This document shows, piece by piece, positions 18,218 through 26,893 of a stretch of DNA of 64,000 nt. A program made the position numbers and the translations under genes. Under the pieces are notes generated by a model that saw nothing but the letters and a program-made list of their open reading frames with translations, did no database searches and was not told where the DNA came from. The stretch covers positions 2,774,325-2,838,324 of the forward strand of contig NZ_CM001440.1 in NCBI RefSeq assembly GCF_000244975.1, read 5' to 3'. Source of the stretch: Saccharomonospora cyanea NA-134. GTDB taxonomy: Bacteria > Actinomycetota > Actinomycetes > Mycobacteriales > Pseudonocardiaceae. Position 1 is the first letter of the stretch; each line of letters opens with the position of its first letter.

Positions 18218-19426
18218 TCACTCGGTGTCCGCCGCTTCGAGGTATTCCACCATGGCTCCGGCGAACGCGGGATCGTTGATGTGGGTGTCGAGTTCGACCA
18301 GATCGACCACAGCGGTGTCGGCAGTCTCCCGCACAGCCGAGAACAGCGCCGTGTCCGCCTCGGGGTCATGGAAGACCCCATCCTCGACCGAGATCGCCGA
18401 CACACCTCGCAACGGCACGAAGATGGCGGCGGGCCCCGTGGCGGCGTTGAGCTTCTCGGCCAGTGTGCGGCCGAGCTGGGCGCATTCCTCCGGTGTCGTG
18501 CGCATGAGGGTGACATGTTGGTTGTGCCGGTACAGCAAGCGGTCGCGGAAGTGGGGCGGGACCGTGTCGATCGGTCCGAAGTTGACCATGTCGAGTGCGC
18601 CCAGGGAGACCACCTGCGGTATGCCGAGCCGACCCGCGGTCTCCAGCCGCCCCGGTCCGCTGCTCATGATGCCGCCCACCAGCTCGTCGGCCAGCTCGGT
18701 GGTGGTGATGTCGAGGACTCCGTGGACCGTCCCGTCCCCCACCAACCCCTCCAGAGCGGTGCCTCCGGTTCCGGTGGCGTGGAACACCAGGACCTCGTAA
18801 CCGTCGGCCTCCAGCCGTTGCCGGGCGGCCGTGACACACGGCGTGGTCACGCCGAACATCGTCGCGCCGACGACGGGACGCCGTGGTGCCACCGGGACGG
18901 GGGCACGCACCATGCCCGCGATCGCCGCTGCCGCGTTGCCGAGAATCCGCGCGGTGAGCCGGTTGATCCCGGCGATGTCGGCAACCGAGTACATCATCGT
19001 GAGGTCCTGCGACCCGACGTAGGGGCGCGTGTCCCCGGACGCGACGGTGGACACGATCAACTTGGGCACCCCCACCGGCAGGGCACGCATGGCGTGGGCA
19101 GCGAGCGCGGTGCCGCCCGACCCTCCCAGCGCCACCACACCGTCCAGGTCCCCGGCTTCCCACAGCCGGGCGAGCGTCTTCCTCGCACCGGCGGCCATCG
19201 CCGTCACCGCGGTCCCGCGATCGCCTGCGGCACGCAGCTCCGGAAGCGACGCGCCCGCGGCGGCGGCCACCGCGGGCGCGTCGATGTCGACCCCGGCGAC
19301 GTCGGTGCCGTGGACGCCGCAGTCGACGAGTACTGTTCCGATCCCGGCTTCCCGCAGTCTGTCCCGCACGAATCGGTACTCGGCGCCTTTGGTGTCCAAC
19401 GTTCCCAGCAGTACGACCGTCGGCAT
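18218..19426 (-). CDS. Tm-1-like ATP-binding domain protein (UPF0261)
   Basis: 402 aa from the ATG at 19426, with GAGGGG 6 bases upstream; a GTG at 19432 is less well placed. It starts [20 protein letters not shown], the UPF0261/Tm-1 N-domain signature. It continues with glycine-rich nucleotide-binding motifs ([20 protein letters not shown] and [18 protein letters not shown]) and [14 protein letters not shown]. The family was first described from the tomato Tm-1 virus-resistance protein, whose N- and C-domains correspond to this gene and the next. The bacterial role is unsettled. Downstream of two GH28 genes on the same strand, it may belong to their transcription unit, although a 157-bp gap with a 12-G tract separates them. 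Confidence 0.85.
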   Translation of the reverse strand: MPTVVLLGTLDTKGAEYRFVRDRLREAGIGTVLVDCGVHGTDVAGVDIDAPAVAAAAGASLPELRAAGDRGTAVTAMAAGARKTLARLWEAGDLDGVVALGGSGGTALAAHAMRALPVGVPKLIVSTVASGDTRPYVGSQDLTMMYSVADIAGINRLTARILGNAAAAIAGMVRAPVPVAPRRPVVGATMFGVTTPCVTAARQRLEADGYEVLVFHATGTGGTALEGLVGDGTVHGVLDITTTELADELVGGIMSSGPGRLETAGRLGIPQVVSLGALDMVNFGPIDTVPPHFRDRLLYRHNQHVTLMRTTPEECAQLGRTLAEKLNAATGPAAIFVPLRGVSAISVEDGVFHDPEADTALFSAVRETADTAVVDLVELDTHINDPAFAGAMVEYLEAADTE

Positions 19427-19524
19427 CGACACCCCTCGGTGACATCGACCTCGTCGTTACGGTGCTCAGTCTCCCGCGCCCGGCGTCTGCCGACATCGGC
19501 CGATCGTGTCGCAGTGGCGCTCGC

Positions 19525-19536
19525 GGGGGGGGGGGG
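19525..19536. repeat. 12-base poly-G tract
   Basis: Twelve consecutive G residues lie about 100 bases upstream of the Tm-1-like gene start, in the gap after the GH28 stop. Tracts this long are unusual even in high-GC genomes and are prone to slippage. Confidence 0.9.
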
Positions 19537-19583
19537 CGCTTCTCGGTGTGGTGAGGGCGCGGGTCCGGTGACTTTCGAGGCGA

Positions 19584-20972
19584 TCAGCCTGCCGTCGGTT
19601 CCGCGTCGTCCATCCGCTGGCCCCCGATCCACACGTTGTGCAGGTGGACGTTCTCGGTGTGTTTCAGCTCGAGCGGTATCCTGGCCTGGTCCACCCACAT
19701 CCGGCGCACGGTGACATCCCGCACCGGCGACGACGGCACCCCGACGGCAGTGATCGCCGCGTCGCTCACGATGCCCGCCCGCACGTTCTCCACGACGAAA
19801 TCGCGGAAGGCGGGAGGATGGTTCCCACCCTGGTATCCGGAGTAGTCGGTCTGGAACCGCAGCACCTTCTCCGCCGTACCGACGGTGATGTCGCGAATAC
19901 GGACTCGCTCCACCACACCGCCGCGGTCGAGGTTCGCCTTGATGTAGAGGGCGGAACCGATGGTGTCCATGGTGTTCCTCTCGACGAACACGGTGTTCAC
20001 ACCACCCGACATCTCACTGCCGATCGCGAACCCGCCCTCGGTGCCGCTCATCCTGTTTCCGCGGACGACGATGTTCTCGCTGGGCCTGCCGACCCTCCGG
20101 CCGTCCTCGTCCCGCCCCGACTTCACCACGACGCAGTCGTCACCGATCCCCTGGAAGTCGTTGTTCTCCACCAGGACGTCGCTGCTGGAGTCGATGGCGA
20201 CACCGTCGTTGTTGGGACGGTGGGTCTTCACCGTCACGTCGCGCACGGTGATGTCATCGCTGTAGATGAAGTGATTGACCCACATCGGTGCGTCGACGAT
20301 GGTCACGCCCTCCACGAGCACGTCGCTGGACTCGTAGAACTGCAACATGCTCGGCCGGAGGTAGTGCCCCTCGCCGAAGACCCGCTCCTCGACCGGAACG
20401 CCCTCCTTGCCCATCCGGCGCAACGCCTGCTGGTCCTCGCCCTGCAACTCGCGCCAGGCCGCGAACCCGTCCTCGGCGTTGCCGTCGATCAGCCCGCCAC
20501 CGGTGACGGCGACGTCGTGGACGCGGTGCGCGTGCAGCAGGGGTGAGTAGCCGAACATCTCCGTTCCTTCCCAGCGGCTGGGCACCACGGGCAGGTAGTC
20601 GGCGGGATCCTCGCTGAACCGCAGCGTGGCTCCGCTGCTGACGTGCAGGTCGACGTGGCTGCGTAACCGGATCGGACCCGCACTGAACCAGGTTCCCGGC
20701 GGGAGCACCACGCGGCCACCACCCGCCCGCTCCATGTCCGCCAGAGCTGCCTCGATCGCGGGACGCGCATCGGTACTGCCGTCTCCGACGGCACCGTAGT
20801 CGGTCACGTCGACGGTGCGTGCGGGGATGTCGGGCTCGTCGATGGAGCGCACGATCTCCGCGGCATGGTGCCAGTCGGTACTCGGTGTGCTCGCCGGCGC
20901 GGCGACCGCGGACCCGGCGGAGCCGGCCAGCGACAGGGCCAGAACGAGAGGCAGGACGCGTGGCATCCGCAT
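19584..20972 (-). CDS. Secreted GH28-type beta-helix protein, divergent active site
   Basis: 462 aa from the ATG at 20972 (GGAAGG upstream). A Sec signal peptide occupies the first ~28 residues (PRVLPLVLALSLAGSAGSAVA). The remainder is a right-handed parallel beta-helix of the polygalacturonase (GH28) type: DYGAVGDGSTDARPAIEAAL at the start, then DLHVSSGATLRFS and repeated short strand units. GH28 motifs NNDG and GDDC are present. The expected catalytic-region GHG is TEGG and the RIK motif is YIK, so substrate or activity may differ from true pectinases. It is 97 bp downstream of a paralogue on the same strand and was probably duplicated from it. It would act outside the cell on plant or other polysaccharide. 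Confidence 0.85.
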   Translation of the reverse strand: MRMPRVLPLVLALSLAGSAGSAVAAPASTPSTDWHHAAEIVRSIDEPDIPARTVDVTDYGAVGDGSTDARPAIEAALADMERAGGGRVVLPPGTWFSAGPIRLRSHVDLHVSSGATLRFSEDPADYLPVVPSRWEGTEMFGYSPLLHAHRVHDVAVTGGGLIDGNAEDGFAAWRELQGEDQQALRRMGKEGVPVEERVFGEGHYLRPSMLQFYESSDVLVEGVTIVDAPMWVNHFIYSDDITVRDVTVKTHRPNNDGVAIDSSSDVLVENNDFQGIGDDCVVVKSGRDEDGRRVGRPSENIVVRGNRMSGTEGGFAIGSEMSGGVNTVFVERNTMDTIGSALYIKANLDRGGVVERVRIRDITVGTAEKVLRFQTDYSGYQGGNHPPAFRDFVVENVRAGIVSDAAITAVGVPSSPVRDVTVRRMWVDQARIPLELKHTENVHLHNVWIGGQRMDDAEPTAG

Positions 20973-21069
20973 CACCTTCCACAGGGAGAAACGACGATCG
21001 GGTGACTGTTCGAGTGCGGTGGTCGTACGCGCGGCCCGGCACCACGCCCCGCCGCGCACGAGGTCAGGC

Positions 21070-22743
21070 TCATGAGCTCACCGGCTGCCGGGCAGCCTCC
21101 CGCAGCTCGCCACGCTCGGCGGGGGTGATGGCACCCTGGTGGACCAGCTGCGCGGTCACCCGGTTCACATGGGCGCGGTAGAAGTCCTGGGAACGCCAGC
21201 CCCCGTCGTCGGCGATGAGATCCGACAGGCACCGGCCCTCGTCGAGGGCGCGGTCGGTGACGCCGGTGAGGACGTATCCGCTCCAGACCCGGCCGTCGCA
21301 GACGTGCCCGGTGTCGTGACTCTCGCCGTTGATCGTCACGTTCCTCATCCGCAGCCCCTGCACGTTCTCCAGTAGCTGCGGGTGCTCCACCCCGGTGAAG
21401 ACGGAGTCGGTGACGGTGACGTTGCTGACCGGGGAACGCTCGTACCCGCGCAGGTACAGCGCGTACTCCCCGTTGTCGCTGCGGAGGTCCTCGATGTGGA
21501 TGTTGCGCACGATCGGTGTGTGGGGGCCGCTGTCCGCCTCCTCGTAGAAGAAGTTGACCCGGATGACCTCGTCACCGATCTCGACGACCGTGTTGTGGCG
21601 GAAATAGACGTTCTCCACGATCCCGCCGCGCACCGAGTTCGTCTTGATGCGGAGCGCGCGGTGAAGATTCGGGCTGTCCATGACGTTGTGCTGGGCGAAG
21701 ACGTTGCGCACCGAGCCGGACATCTCGCTGCCCATGACCACGCCGCCGTGACCGTCCTGCATGTGGTTGTTCTCGATCAGGATGTTCTCGCTCGGCACAC
21801 CGATCCTGCGGCCGTCGGCGTTGCGGCCGGACTTGATGGCGATGCAGTCGTCCCCGTTGTCGAACCGCGAGTTCTTGATCACCACGTCCCGGCTGGACTC
21901 GGGGTTCACCCCGTCGTTGTTGGGTCCTTCGGGACTGTCGAGCACGACCCCGTCGACGGTGATGTTGTGCGACAACACCGGGTGGATCATCCACATCGGA
22001 GAGTTCTTCAACGTGACGCCCTGCACCAGGATGTTCCGGCTGTCGTAGAACTGGACGAAGTTGGGCCGCAGGTGGTGGCCCGCGCCGAACCGCCGTTGCT
22101 CGACGGGCACGCCCTGCTCCCCCATCCGGAACAACGTCTCCCGGTCCTCGGCCTGCGTGGAGCCGCTCCAGTTCCACCAGTGCTTCTCGTCGGCCTGCCC
22201 GTCGAGGACACCCGACCCCGTGATGGCGACGTTCTCGACCCCCCTGGCATAGATGAACGGCGAGTAGTTGTACAGCTCGACGCCCTCCCAGCGGGTGTAC
22301 ACGGCGGGAAGGTAGTGGTCCGGGTTCTGGCTGAACCGCACCACCGCGCCACTGCCGACGTGCAACTCGACGTTGCTGCGCAGGTGGATCGCACCGGTCA
22401 GGAACTCGCCTGCCGGGATGACGACGCGGCCTCCACCCGCCGCGCTGACTTCCTCGATCGCGTCCCGGAACGCCGCCGTGCTCAGGTGTTCCCCGGTGGG
22501 GTCCGCACCGAAGTCCGTGATCGACACTTCGAAGTCGGGGAAGTCCGGCGGGACGACACGGTCCCGGATCTCTGCGGCGAGGTCCCATCCCATGGGCACG
22601 CGGCCCGGCTCATTCCCCGGTTGCCCGGCTCCGGTGGTGGGATCGGGGATCGTGGAGCCCGCGGCGGGCACAGCGGGCACGGCGGGCACCGCCAACGCCA
22701 CCGACAGGATCAGACAAGCCAGGGCCTTCCCGAACATCCGCAT
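21070..22743 (-). CDS. Secreted GH28-family glycosidase (polygalacturonase-like)
   Basis: 557 aa from the ATG at 22743, with AGGAGG 7 bases upstream. A signal peptide (RMFGKALACLILSVALAVPA) leads into a right-handed beta-helix beginning ITDFGADPTGEHLSTAAFRD. The GH28 signature residues are all visible: NNDG (in GPNNDGVNPESS), the Asp pair in GDDCIAIKSG, His in DGHGGVVMGSEMSG, and RIK in ALRIKTN. A C-terminal extension of about 90 residues (after TINGESHDTGHVCDG) follows. It is the first gene of the minus-strand run. The LacI-type palindrome at 22766-22777 lies 23 bases upstream of its start, so carbohydrate-dependent repression is likely. Confidence 0.9.
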   Translation of the reverse strand: MRMFGKALACLILSVALAVPAVPAVPAAGSTIPDPTTGAGQPGNEPGRVPMGWDLAAEIRDRVVPPDFPDFEVSITDFGADPTGEHLSTAAFRDAIEEVSAAGGGRVVIPAGEFLTGAIHLRSNVELHVGSGAVVRFSQNPDHYLPAVYTRWEGVELYNYSPFIYARGVENVAITGSGVLDGQADEKHWWNWSGSTQAEDRETLFRMGEQGVPVEQRRFGAGHHLRPNFVQFYDSRNILVQGVTLKNSPMWMIHPVLSHNITVDGVVLDSPEGPNNDGVNPESSRDVVIKNSRFDNGDDCIAIKSGRNADGRRIGVPSENILIENNHMQDGHGGVVMGSEMSGSVRNVFAQHNVMDSPNLHRALRIKTNSVRGGIVENVYFRHNTVVEIGDEVIRVNFFYEEADSGPHTPIVRNIHIEDLRSDNGEYALYLRGYERSPVSNVTVTDSVFTGVEHPQLLENVQGLRMRNVTINGESHDTGHVCDGRVWSGYVLTGVTDRALDEGRCLSDLIADDGGWRSQDFYRAHVNRVTAQLVHQGAITPAERGELREAARQPVSS

Positions 22744-22765
22744 GCGGCAACCTCCTCGTCGAGGT

Positions 22766-22777
22766 GAAAGCGGTTTC
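22766..22777. promoter_or_regulatory. LacI-type operator candidate 1
   Basis: GAAAGCGGTTTC: half-sites GAAA and TTTC around a central CG, with one imperfect pair, 23 bases before the GH28 start. Confidence 0.5.
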
Positions 22778-22860
22778 TCCACGGTCACGCTCGGTTTCTC
22801 CCCGGCAGGCGAGACGAGGTGACGGTGGGAGTGAGTCGGAACGGTCCGTACACACCAGGA

Positions 22861-22872
22861 GAAACCGGTTTC
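22861..22872. promoter_or_regulatory. LacI-type operator candidate 2
   Basis: GAAACCGGTTTC, a perfect 12-bp palindrome near the middle of the divergent region. Confidence 0.55.
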
Positions 22873-23011
22873 GGGCTCATCGAGTGAAGTACGCGACGGC
22901 GACCGCTGTCAAGACCGCGCCCGGCTCCGATGGCCGAACACGGTCAGACGGGCTCCACCGGGGTTGTCGCCGAGACCCGAACTCTGTACTGTGACGGCAC
23001 TCACAGTGGAA

Positions 23012-23023
23012 TGAAACGTTTCA
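23012..23023. promoter_or_regulatory. LacI-type operator candidate 3
   Basis: TGAAACGTTTCA, a perfect 12-bp palindrome with the central CG typical of LacI-family operators, 69 bases before the glycosidase start. Confidence 0.6.
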
Positions 23024-23092
23024 GCGATTCGGTGGCACGCCCTCCCGGCTTCGGAGCACAGGGGACATACCCGTCCGAGGAAGGAATCGTTC

Positions 23093-25312
23093 GTGACCGA
23101 CCAGCAGCACTCTCGCAGAACCGTCATCAAGGGCATCGCGGCAGCGACCTCCGCGACGCTGATGTCCCGGATCCTCGAAGCGGAGGCAGCCGCGGCCGCA
23201 CCCGGCACCGACCGTCCTGGCGCCCGTGTCGATCGCGCCGCTGTCGTGGCACGCCACCGGGTGGTGCGCCACGACAGCGATCCCGAACTGCCGACCCAGG
23301 TCGGCAACGGCCGGTTCGCCTTCGGCGCCGACGTGACCGGGCTGCAGACCTTCGTGCCCTTCAACACGCTCTCCGACTGGGGCTGGCACGTCGACGCCCT
23401 GCCACCGGGCAAGAGGATCTCGGACTACCGGGGCACGATCTGGGACACCTACGGCCGGGACGTGTACTACTGGACCGATGACGACGCCGAGCCGGAACTG
23501 CACAACTGGCTACGCGAGAACCCGCACCGGGTGAACCTCGGCCGGATCGGTCTGCGACTGCTCAGGGAGGACGGGAGCGAGGCCGTCGAGAGTGACCTCA
23601 CGGACGTCGTCCAGGAACTCGATCCCTGGACAGGACTTCTGCGCAGCAGGTTCCGGCTCGAGGGCCACGCGATCACGGTCCTCACCGCCTGCCACCCGGG
23701 GCAGGACGTCGTGGCCGCGCGTGTGGAATCCGACCTCGTGGGGCTCGGTCGGTTGGCGGTGTTCCTGGACTTCCCGTACGCCACGACAGCGGGCCGCAGC
23801 AAGTTCGAGGCGCCGTACGTCGGACTGTGGGACCGCCCCGAACTCCATTCCACCGCCCTGAGTCGCCGCGGCCGCACGGCGGTGGTCACGCACACGATGG
23901 ACGCCACCCGCTACCGGGTCGGCCTCGCGCTCTCACCCGGTGCCGAGATAGTCCGGTGCGATCCGGGACGGCACCGATACGAGGTCACCGGCCGTGGGAA
24001 CCGGTTGGACGTGGCCGCGCTCTTCGCTCCCGCCGCTCCCGACCGGGTGCCGACCGCCGCCGAGGTCGTGCACCAGAGCGCGGCGTGGTGGCCGCGGTAC
24101 TGGCGCAGCGGCGGGGCGATCGATCTTTCGGCGAGTACCGATCCACGCTGGCGGGAGCTCGAACGCAGGGTCGTCCTCAGCCAGTACCACCTGGCCGTCA
24201 ACGACGCCGGCAACGACCCCGCGCAGGAGTCCGGTCTGGTCAACAACGGCTGGTACGGCAAGTTCCACATGGAGATGTACTGGTGGCACGCCTTCCAGTA
24301 CGCGCTCTGGAACCGCTGGCCGCTGCTGAACCGAAGCGTCGACGTCTACGAACGGTTGCTCCCCACCGCTCGGCGGCTGGCGCGGTCCCAGGGGTTTCAC
24401 GGTGCTCGGTGGCCGAAGATGACGACGACACACGGCGACGCGATCGGCCGCGAGTCACCGGGGACACCGACCTGCCTGCTGATCTGGCAACAGCCGCATC
24501 CCGTCTTCCTCGCCGAACTCGATCACCAGGCGCACCCGGGGCGGCGCACCCTGCTGAAGTGGCGCGAGGTGGTCCACGACACCGCGGAGTTCATGGCCTC
24601 GTTCGCCCACCGTGAGGAGAGCGGACGGTTCGTCATCGGACCTCCGATCATGTGCTGCAACGAGCGCAACCCGCCCGCCGAGACGTTGAACCCCGCCTTC
24701 GAGCTGTCCTACTGGCGCTTCGGACTGCGCATCGCCCAGCGGTGGCGGGAGCGTCTGGGACTGCGCCGTGACCCCCGCTGGGACGAGGTGCTCGACGGCC
24801 TCGCGCCACTGCCGGTGGAGGACGGTGTCTACGTGCTCTACGAGGGTGTGCAGAACATGTGGACCGAGCACAACACCAACCACCCCGACCCCGTCGCACC
24901 GTTCGGCATGCTGCCCGGCGACGGCGTCGACGTGGGGATCATGCGGGCGACGACGCGCAAGGTCCGCGAGACCTGGCCGGTCAGCAACCTCTACAGTTGG
25001 GACTTCCCGCTGCTGGCGATGAACGCCGCCCGCCTCGGCGATCCCGGCACCGCGGTGGACTACCTGCTGCACGAACGGTTCGGGTTCACCGACACGGGTC
25101 TGCCCGCGAGCGGCAAAAGTGGCGTGCCCTCGCCGTACTTCCCGGCGGCCGGTGGCCTGCTCTACGCCGTCGCGATGATGTGCGCGGGATGGGGGGACTC
25201 GCCCGAAGGACCTCAGGGCGTCAGGGGCCGCCCCGGACCGGCGGGGTCGGCCCCTGGTTTCCCGGACGAGGGCTGGGTGGTCCGCTGGGAGGGCCTCGCT
25301 CCCGCGCTCTGA
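23093..25312 (+). CDS. Tat-exported (alpha/alpha)6-barrel glycosidase
   Basis: 739 aa from a GTG at 23093 with GAGGAAGGA upstream. The N-terminus has a Tat-type signal (SRRTVIKGIAAATSATLMSR). The mature part starts with a beta-sandwich-like region (LPTQVGNGRFAFGADVTGLQ). It then becomes a six-hairpin glycosidase domain with aromatic- and acid-rich motifs (GLVNNGWYGKFHMEMYWWHA, NMWTEHNTNHPDP, VSNLYSWDFPLLAMNAARLG) like GH65/GH95-related enzymes. The exact family is uncertain. The catalytic acids may be the Glu in KFHMEMYWW and a later Asp/Glu, but I cannot fix them. It is divergent from the GH28 genes and shares the operator-rich region, which fits breakdown of the same polysaccharide. Confidence 0.75.
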   Translation: MTDQQHSRRTVIKGIAAATSATLMSRILEAEAAAAAPGTDRPGARVDRAAVVARHRVVRHDSDPELPTQVGNGRFAFGADVTGLQTFVPFNTLSDWGWHVDALPPGKRISDYRGTIWDTYGRDVYYWTDDDAEPELHNWLRENPHRVNLGRIGLRLLREDGSEAVESDLTDVVQELDPWTGLLRSRFRLEGHAITVLTACHPGQDVVAARVESDLVGLGRLAVFLDFPYATTAGRSKFEAPYVGLWDRPELHSTALSRRGRTAVVTHTMDATRYRVGLALSPGAEIVRCDPGRHRYEVTGRGNRLDVAALFAPAAPDRVPTAAEVVHQSAAWWPRYWRSGGAIDLSASTDPRWRELERRVVLSQYHLAVNDAGNDPAQESGLVNNGWYGKFHMEMYWWHAFQYALWNRWPLLNRSVDVYERLLPTARRLARSQGFHGARWPKMTTTHGDAIGRESPGTPTCLLIWQQPHPVFLAELDHQAHPGRRTLLKWREVVHDTAEFMASFAHREESGRFVIGPPIMCCNERNPPAETLNPAFELSYWRFGLRIAQRWRERLGLRRDPRWDEVLDGLAPLPVEDGVYVLYEGVQNMWTEHNTNHPDPVAPFGMLPGDGVDVGIMRATTRKVRETWPVSNLYSWDFPLLAMNAARLGDPGTAVDYLLHERFGFTDTGLPASGKSGVPSPYFPAAGGLLYAVAMMCAGWGDSPEGPQGVRGRPGPAGSAPGFPDEGWVVRWEGLAPAL

Positions 25313-25458
25313 GGCTCTGATTCGCGGGCGGTCGGCACCGGAGTCGCGGCGGAACGGCGACTGGTCCCGACCACGGCAGGTGCCGGGGCTCGGGGGCGAG
25401 TCCGTCGAGGTGCCCCGCGGCGTCGACCCTCGCAGAAGCTCCTGCCATGCGTCGCCTG

Positions 25459-26739
25459 TCAACCTGCGTGACGCCGTGATGCTGCGGAGGGAACGGCACC
25501 ACCGCAGGAGGAAGGAGCCCGACCCGGCCCGCGGGTGAGCACGCTACCGCTGCCCGGATCGCCCGGCCGGACGGTCATCCGCACGCCGTCGGCCAGGCGG
25601 TACGGCCGGGTGGTGACCAGTGCCCCCAGCAACCGCCGGAGCCGGGACACCTCGGCCCGCACCGTCACCACGTGCTCGGCGTCCCCGTACAGCGCCCGGC
25701 TCAACCCCTCCGCCGACAACCCGGCTGGGCCCGCCCGGTGCAGCAGCGTCAGGATCTCGGCGTGCCGCCGCGTCAGCGGACGCGTCCAGCCGATGTCGCC
25801 GCCACGCAACGTCAGCGCCGGTGCGGCGGTCAGGTCCAGGTCGAGCCACACCGTCCGGTCCTGTCCCGACGGACGAACGAGCCAGCCCTCCCCCAGACGC
25901 TCGGGCGCACACGCTCCCAGGCCGGGCACCGCGATCGGCTCGCGGCCGCTCGGAGCGGCGATCCGCTCCCCCACCCACACGCCCGCACTCGCCGCCACCC
26001 ACCCGTCGCCGTCGACCACCAGGCCGGGCCCAGAGGCCAGCAGCGGCTCACCGGCCCGGCGTAACCGGTCCAGACGCTGCCGGTGCCGGTGCCGGACCTG
26101 CGACTCGGCGAGCCGGCGTCCCATGTCGACCAGCGCACCGATCGCCGGATGGAGGGTCAACGCGGGACCGCTGAGGTCGATCACGCCCAGCAGCTCGCCC
26201 GTCCGCGGATCGTGCACCGGGGACGCGGTGCAGTACCACGAGTGCTGCCCCCGCTCGAAATGTTCCCCGGCGAGGAGTTCCACGGGCGCGGCCTCGACGA
26301 GCGCGGTACCGATCGCGTTCGTGCCCACCCACCGCTCGCTCCACTCGGCTCCCTCCGCGAACCCGAGGCGGTCGGCGCGGCGACGGACGGCGGAGGCGCC
26401 CTCCCGCCAGAGGATGACGCCGTCCCGGTCGGTGACGACCAGCAGCACCTGGGAGGCGTCGGCCATCGCGGCGACCGCCTGCCGGAGGTCGGCCACGACG
26501 TCGCGCAGCGGCGAGGTCTCCCGCCTGCGGGCCAGCTCCGCGTCGCTGCGCCAGCCGCGGGTGTTGAGCCCGTCGGCTCTCAGCCCGAGGCGCAGCACGC
26601 GGGACCACGACCGGGACACCACCGCGCGAGGACTTAGCGGGGGGCGGCCGCCTGCGATGACGGCGTCGTGCATGCGGACGAGATCACGCGCGTGGGCTGG
26701 CAGGCTCCGCCCCGGAGGGACAGCGCTGGGCACGGCCAC
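25459..26739 (-). CDS. GAF-domain transcriptional regulator (acetoin-regulator-like)
   Basis: 426 aa from a GTG at 26739 with GGGAGGTGG upstream. The N-terminal region (SRSWSRVLRLGLRADGLN) and GAF domain (about residues 80-200, with VLLVVTDRDGVILW, WVGTNAIGTALVEAAPVEL, and YCTASPVHDPRTGELLGVID) match actinobacterial regulators related to AcoR. Instead of a sigma-54 AAA+ domain, the C-terminus carries a winged-helix-like segment (LTRRHAEILTLLHRAGPAGL, then VTVRAEVSRLRRLLGALV). It is divergent from the flavin monooxygenase gene and so is its likely regulator. The tail after residue ~395 looks disordered. Confidence 0.82.
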   Translation of the reverse strand: MAVPSAVPPGRSLPAHARDLVRMHDAVIAGGRPPLSPRAVVSRSWSRVLRLGLRADGLNTRGWRSDAELARRRETSPLRDVVADLRQAVAAMADASQVLLVVTDRDGVILWREGASAVRRRADRLGFAEGAEWSERWVGTNAIGTALVEAAPVELLAGEHFERGQHSWYCTASPVHDPRTGELLGVIDLSGPALTLHPAIGALVDMGRRLAESQVRHRHRQRLDRLRRAGEPLLASGPGLVVDGDGWVAASAGVWVGERIAAPSGREPIAVPGLGACAPERLGEGWLVRPSGQDRTVWLDLDLTAAPALTLRGGDIGWTRPLTRRHAEILTLLHRAGPAGLSAEGLSRALYGDAEHVVTVRAEVSRLRRLLGALVTTRPYRLADGVRMTVRPGDPGSGSVLTRGPGRAPSSCGGAVPSAASRRHAG

Positions 26740-26818
26740 GGTCCACCTCCCGCACCATTGCGTCGAGAGATCCGAGGATAAGTGCCCTCCGCGACCCGGC
26801 CAAGGTGTGCAATCCGCT

Positions 26819-26829
26819 GCAACCGTTGC
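26819..26829. promoter_or_regulatory. Possible operator for the GAF regulator
   Basis: GCAACCGTTGC is a perfect inverted repeat in the 154-bp divergent region before the monooxygenase gene, 65 bases upstream of its start. Confidence 0.4.
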
Positions 26830-26893
26830 CGCCCGATGCGCCCCTGCCGTGTGATCGACGCCTACATCGCAGGCGGCGAGGACAGGAGCGGCA

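Larger units (their letters stand above)
22744..23092. promoter_or_regulatory. Divergent promoter region between GH28 and glycosidase genes
   Basis: A 349-bp gap with no gene. It holds three LacI-like palindromes (listed separately) and a run of T/C-rich sequence (CGGTTTCTC repeated near 22771 and 22792). It presumably contains the promoters of both divergent carbohydrate genes. Confidence 0.6.

Noticed and set aside
19584-22743. The two GH28 genes as an artefactual assembly duplication
   Set aside because: Their proteins share the fold but differ throughout, including signal peptides, C-terminal lengths and active-site motifs.
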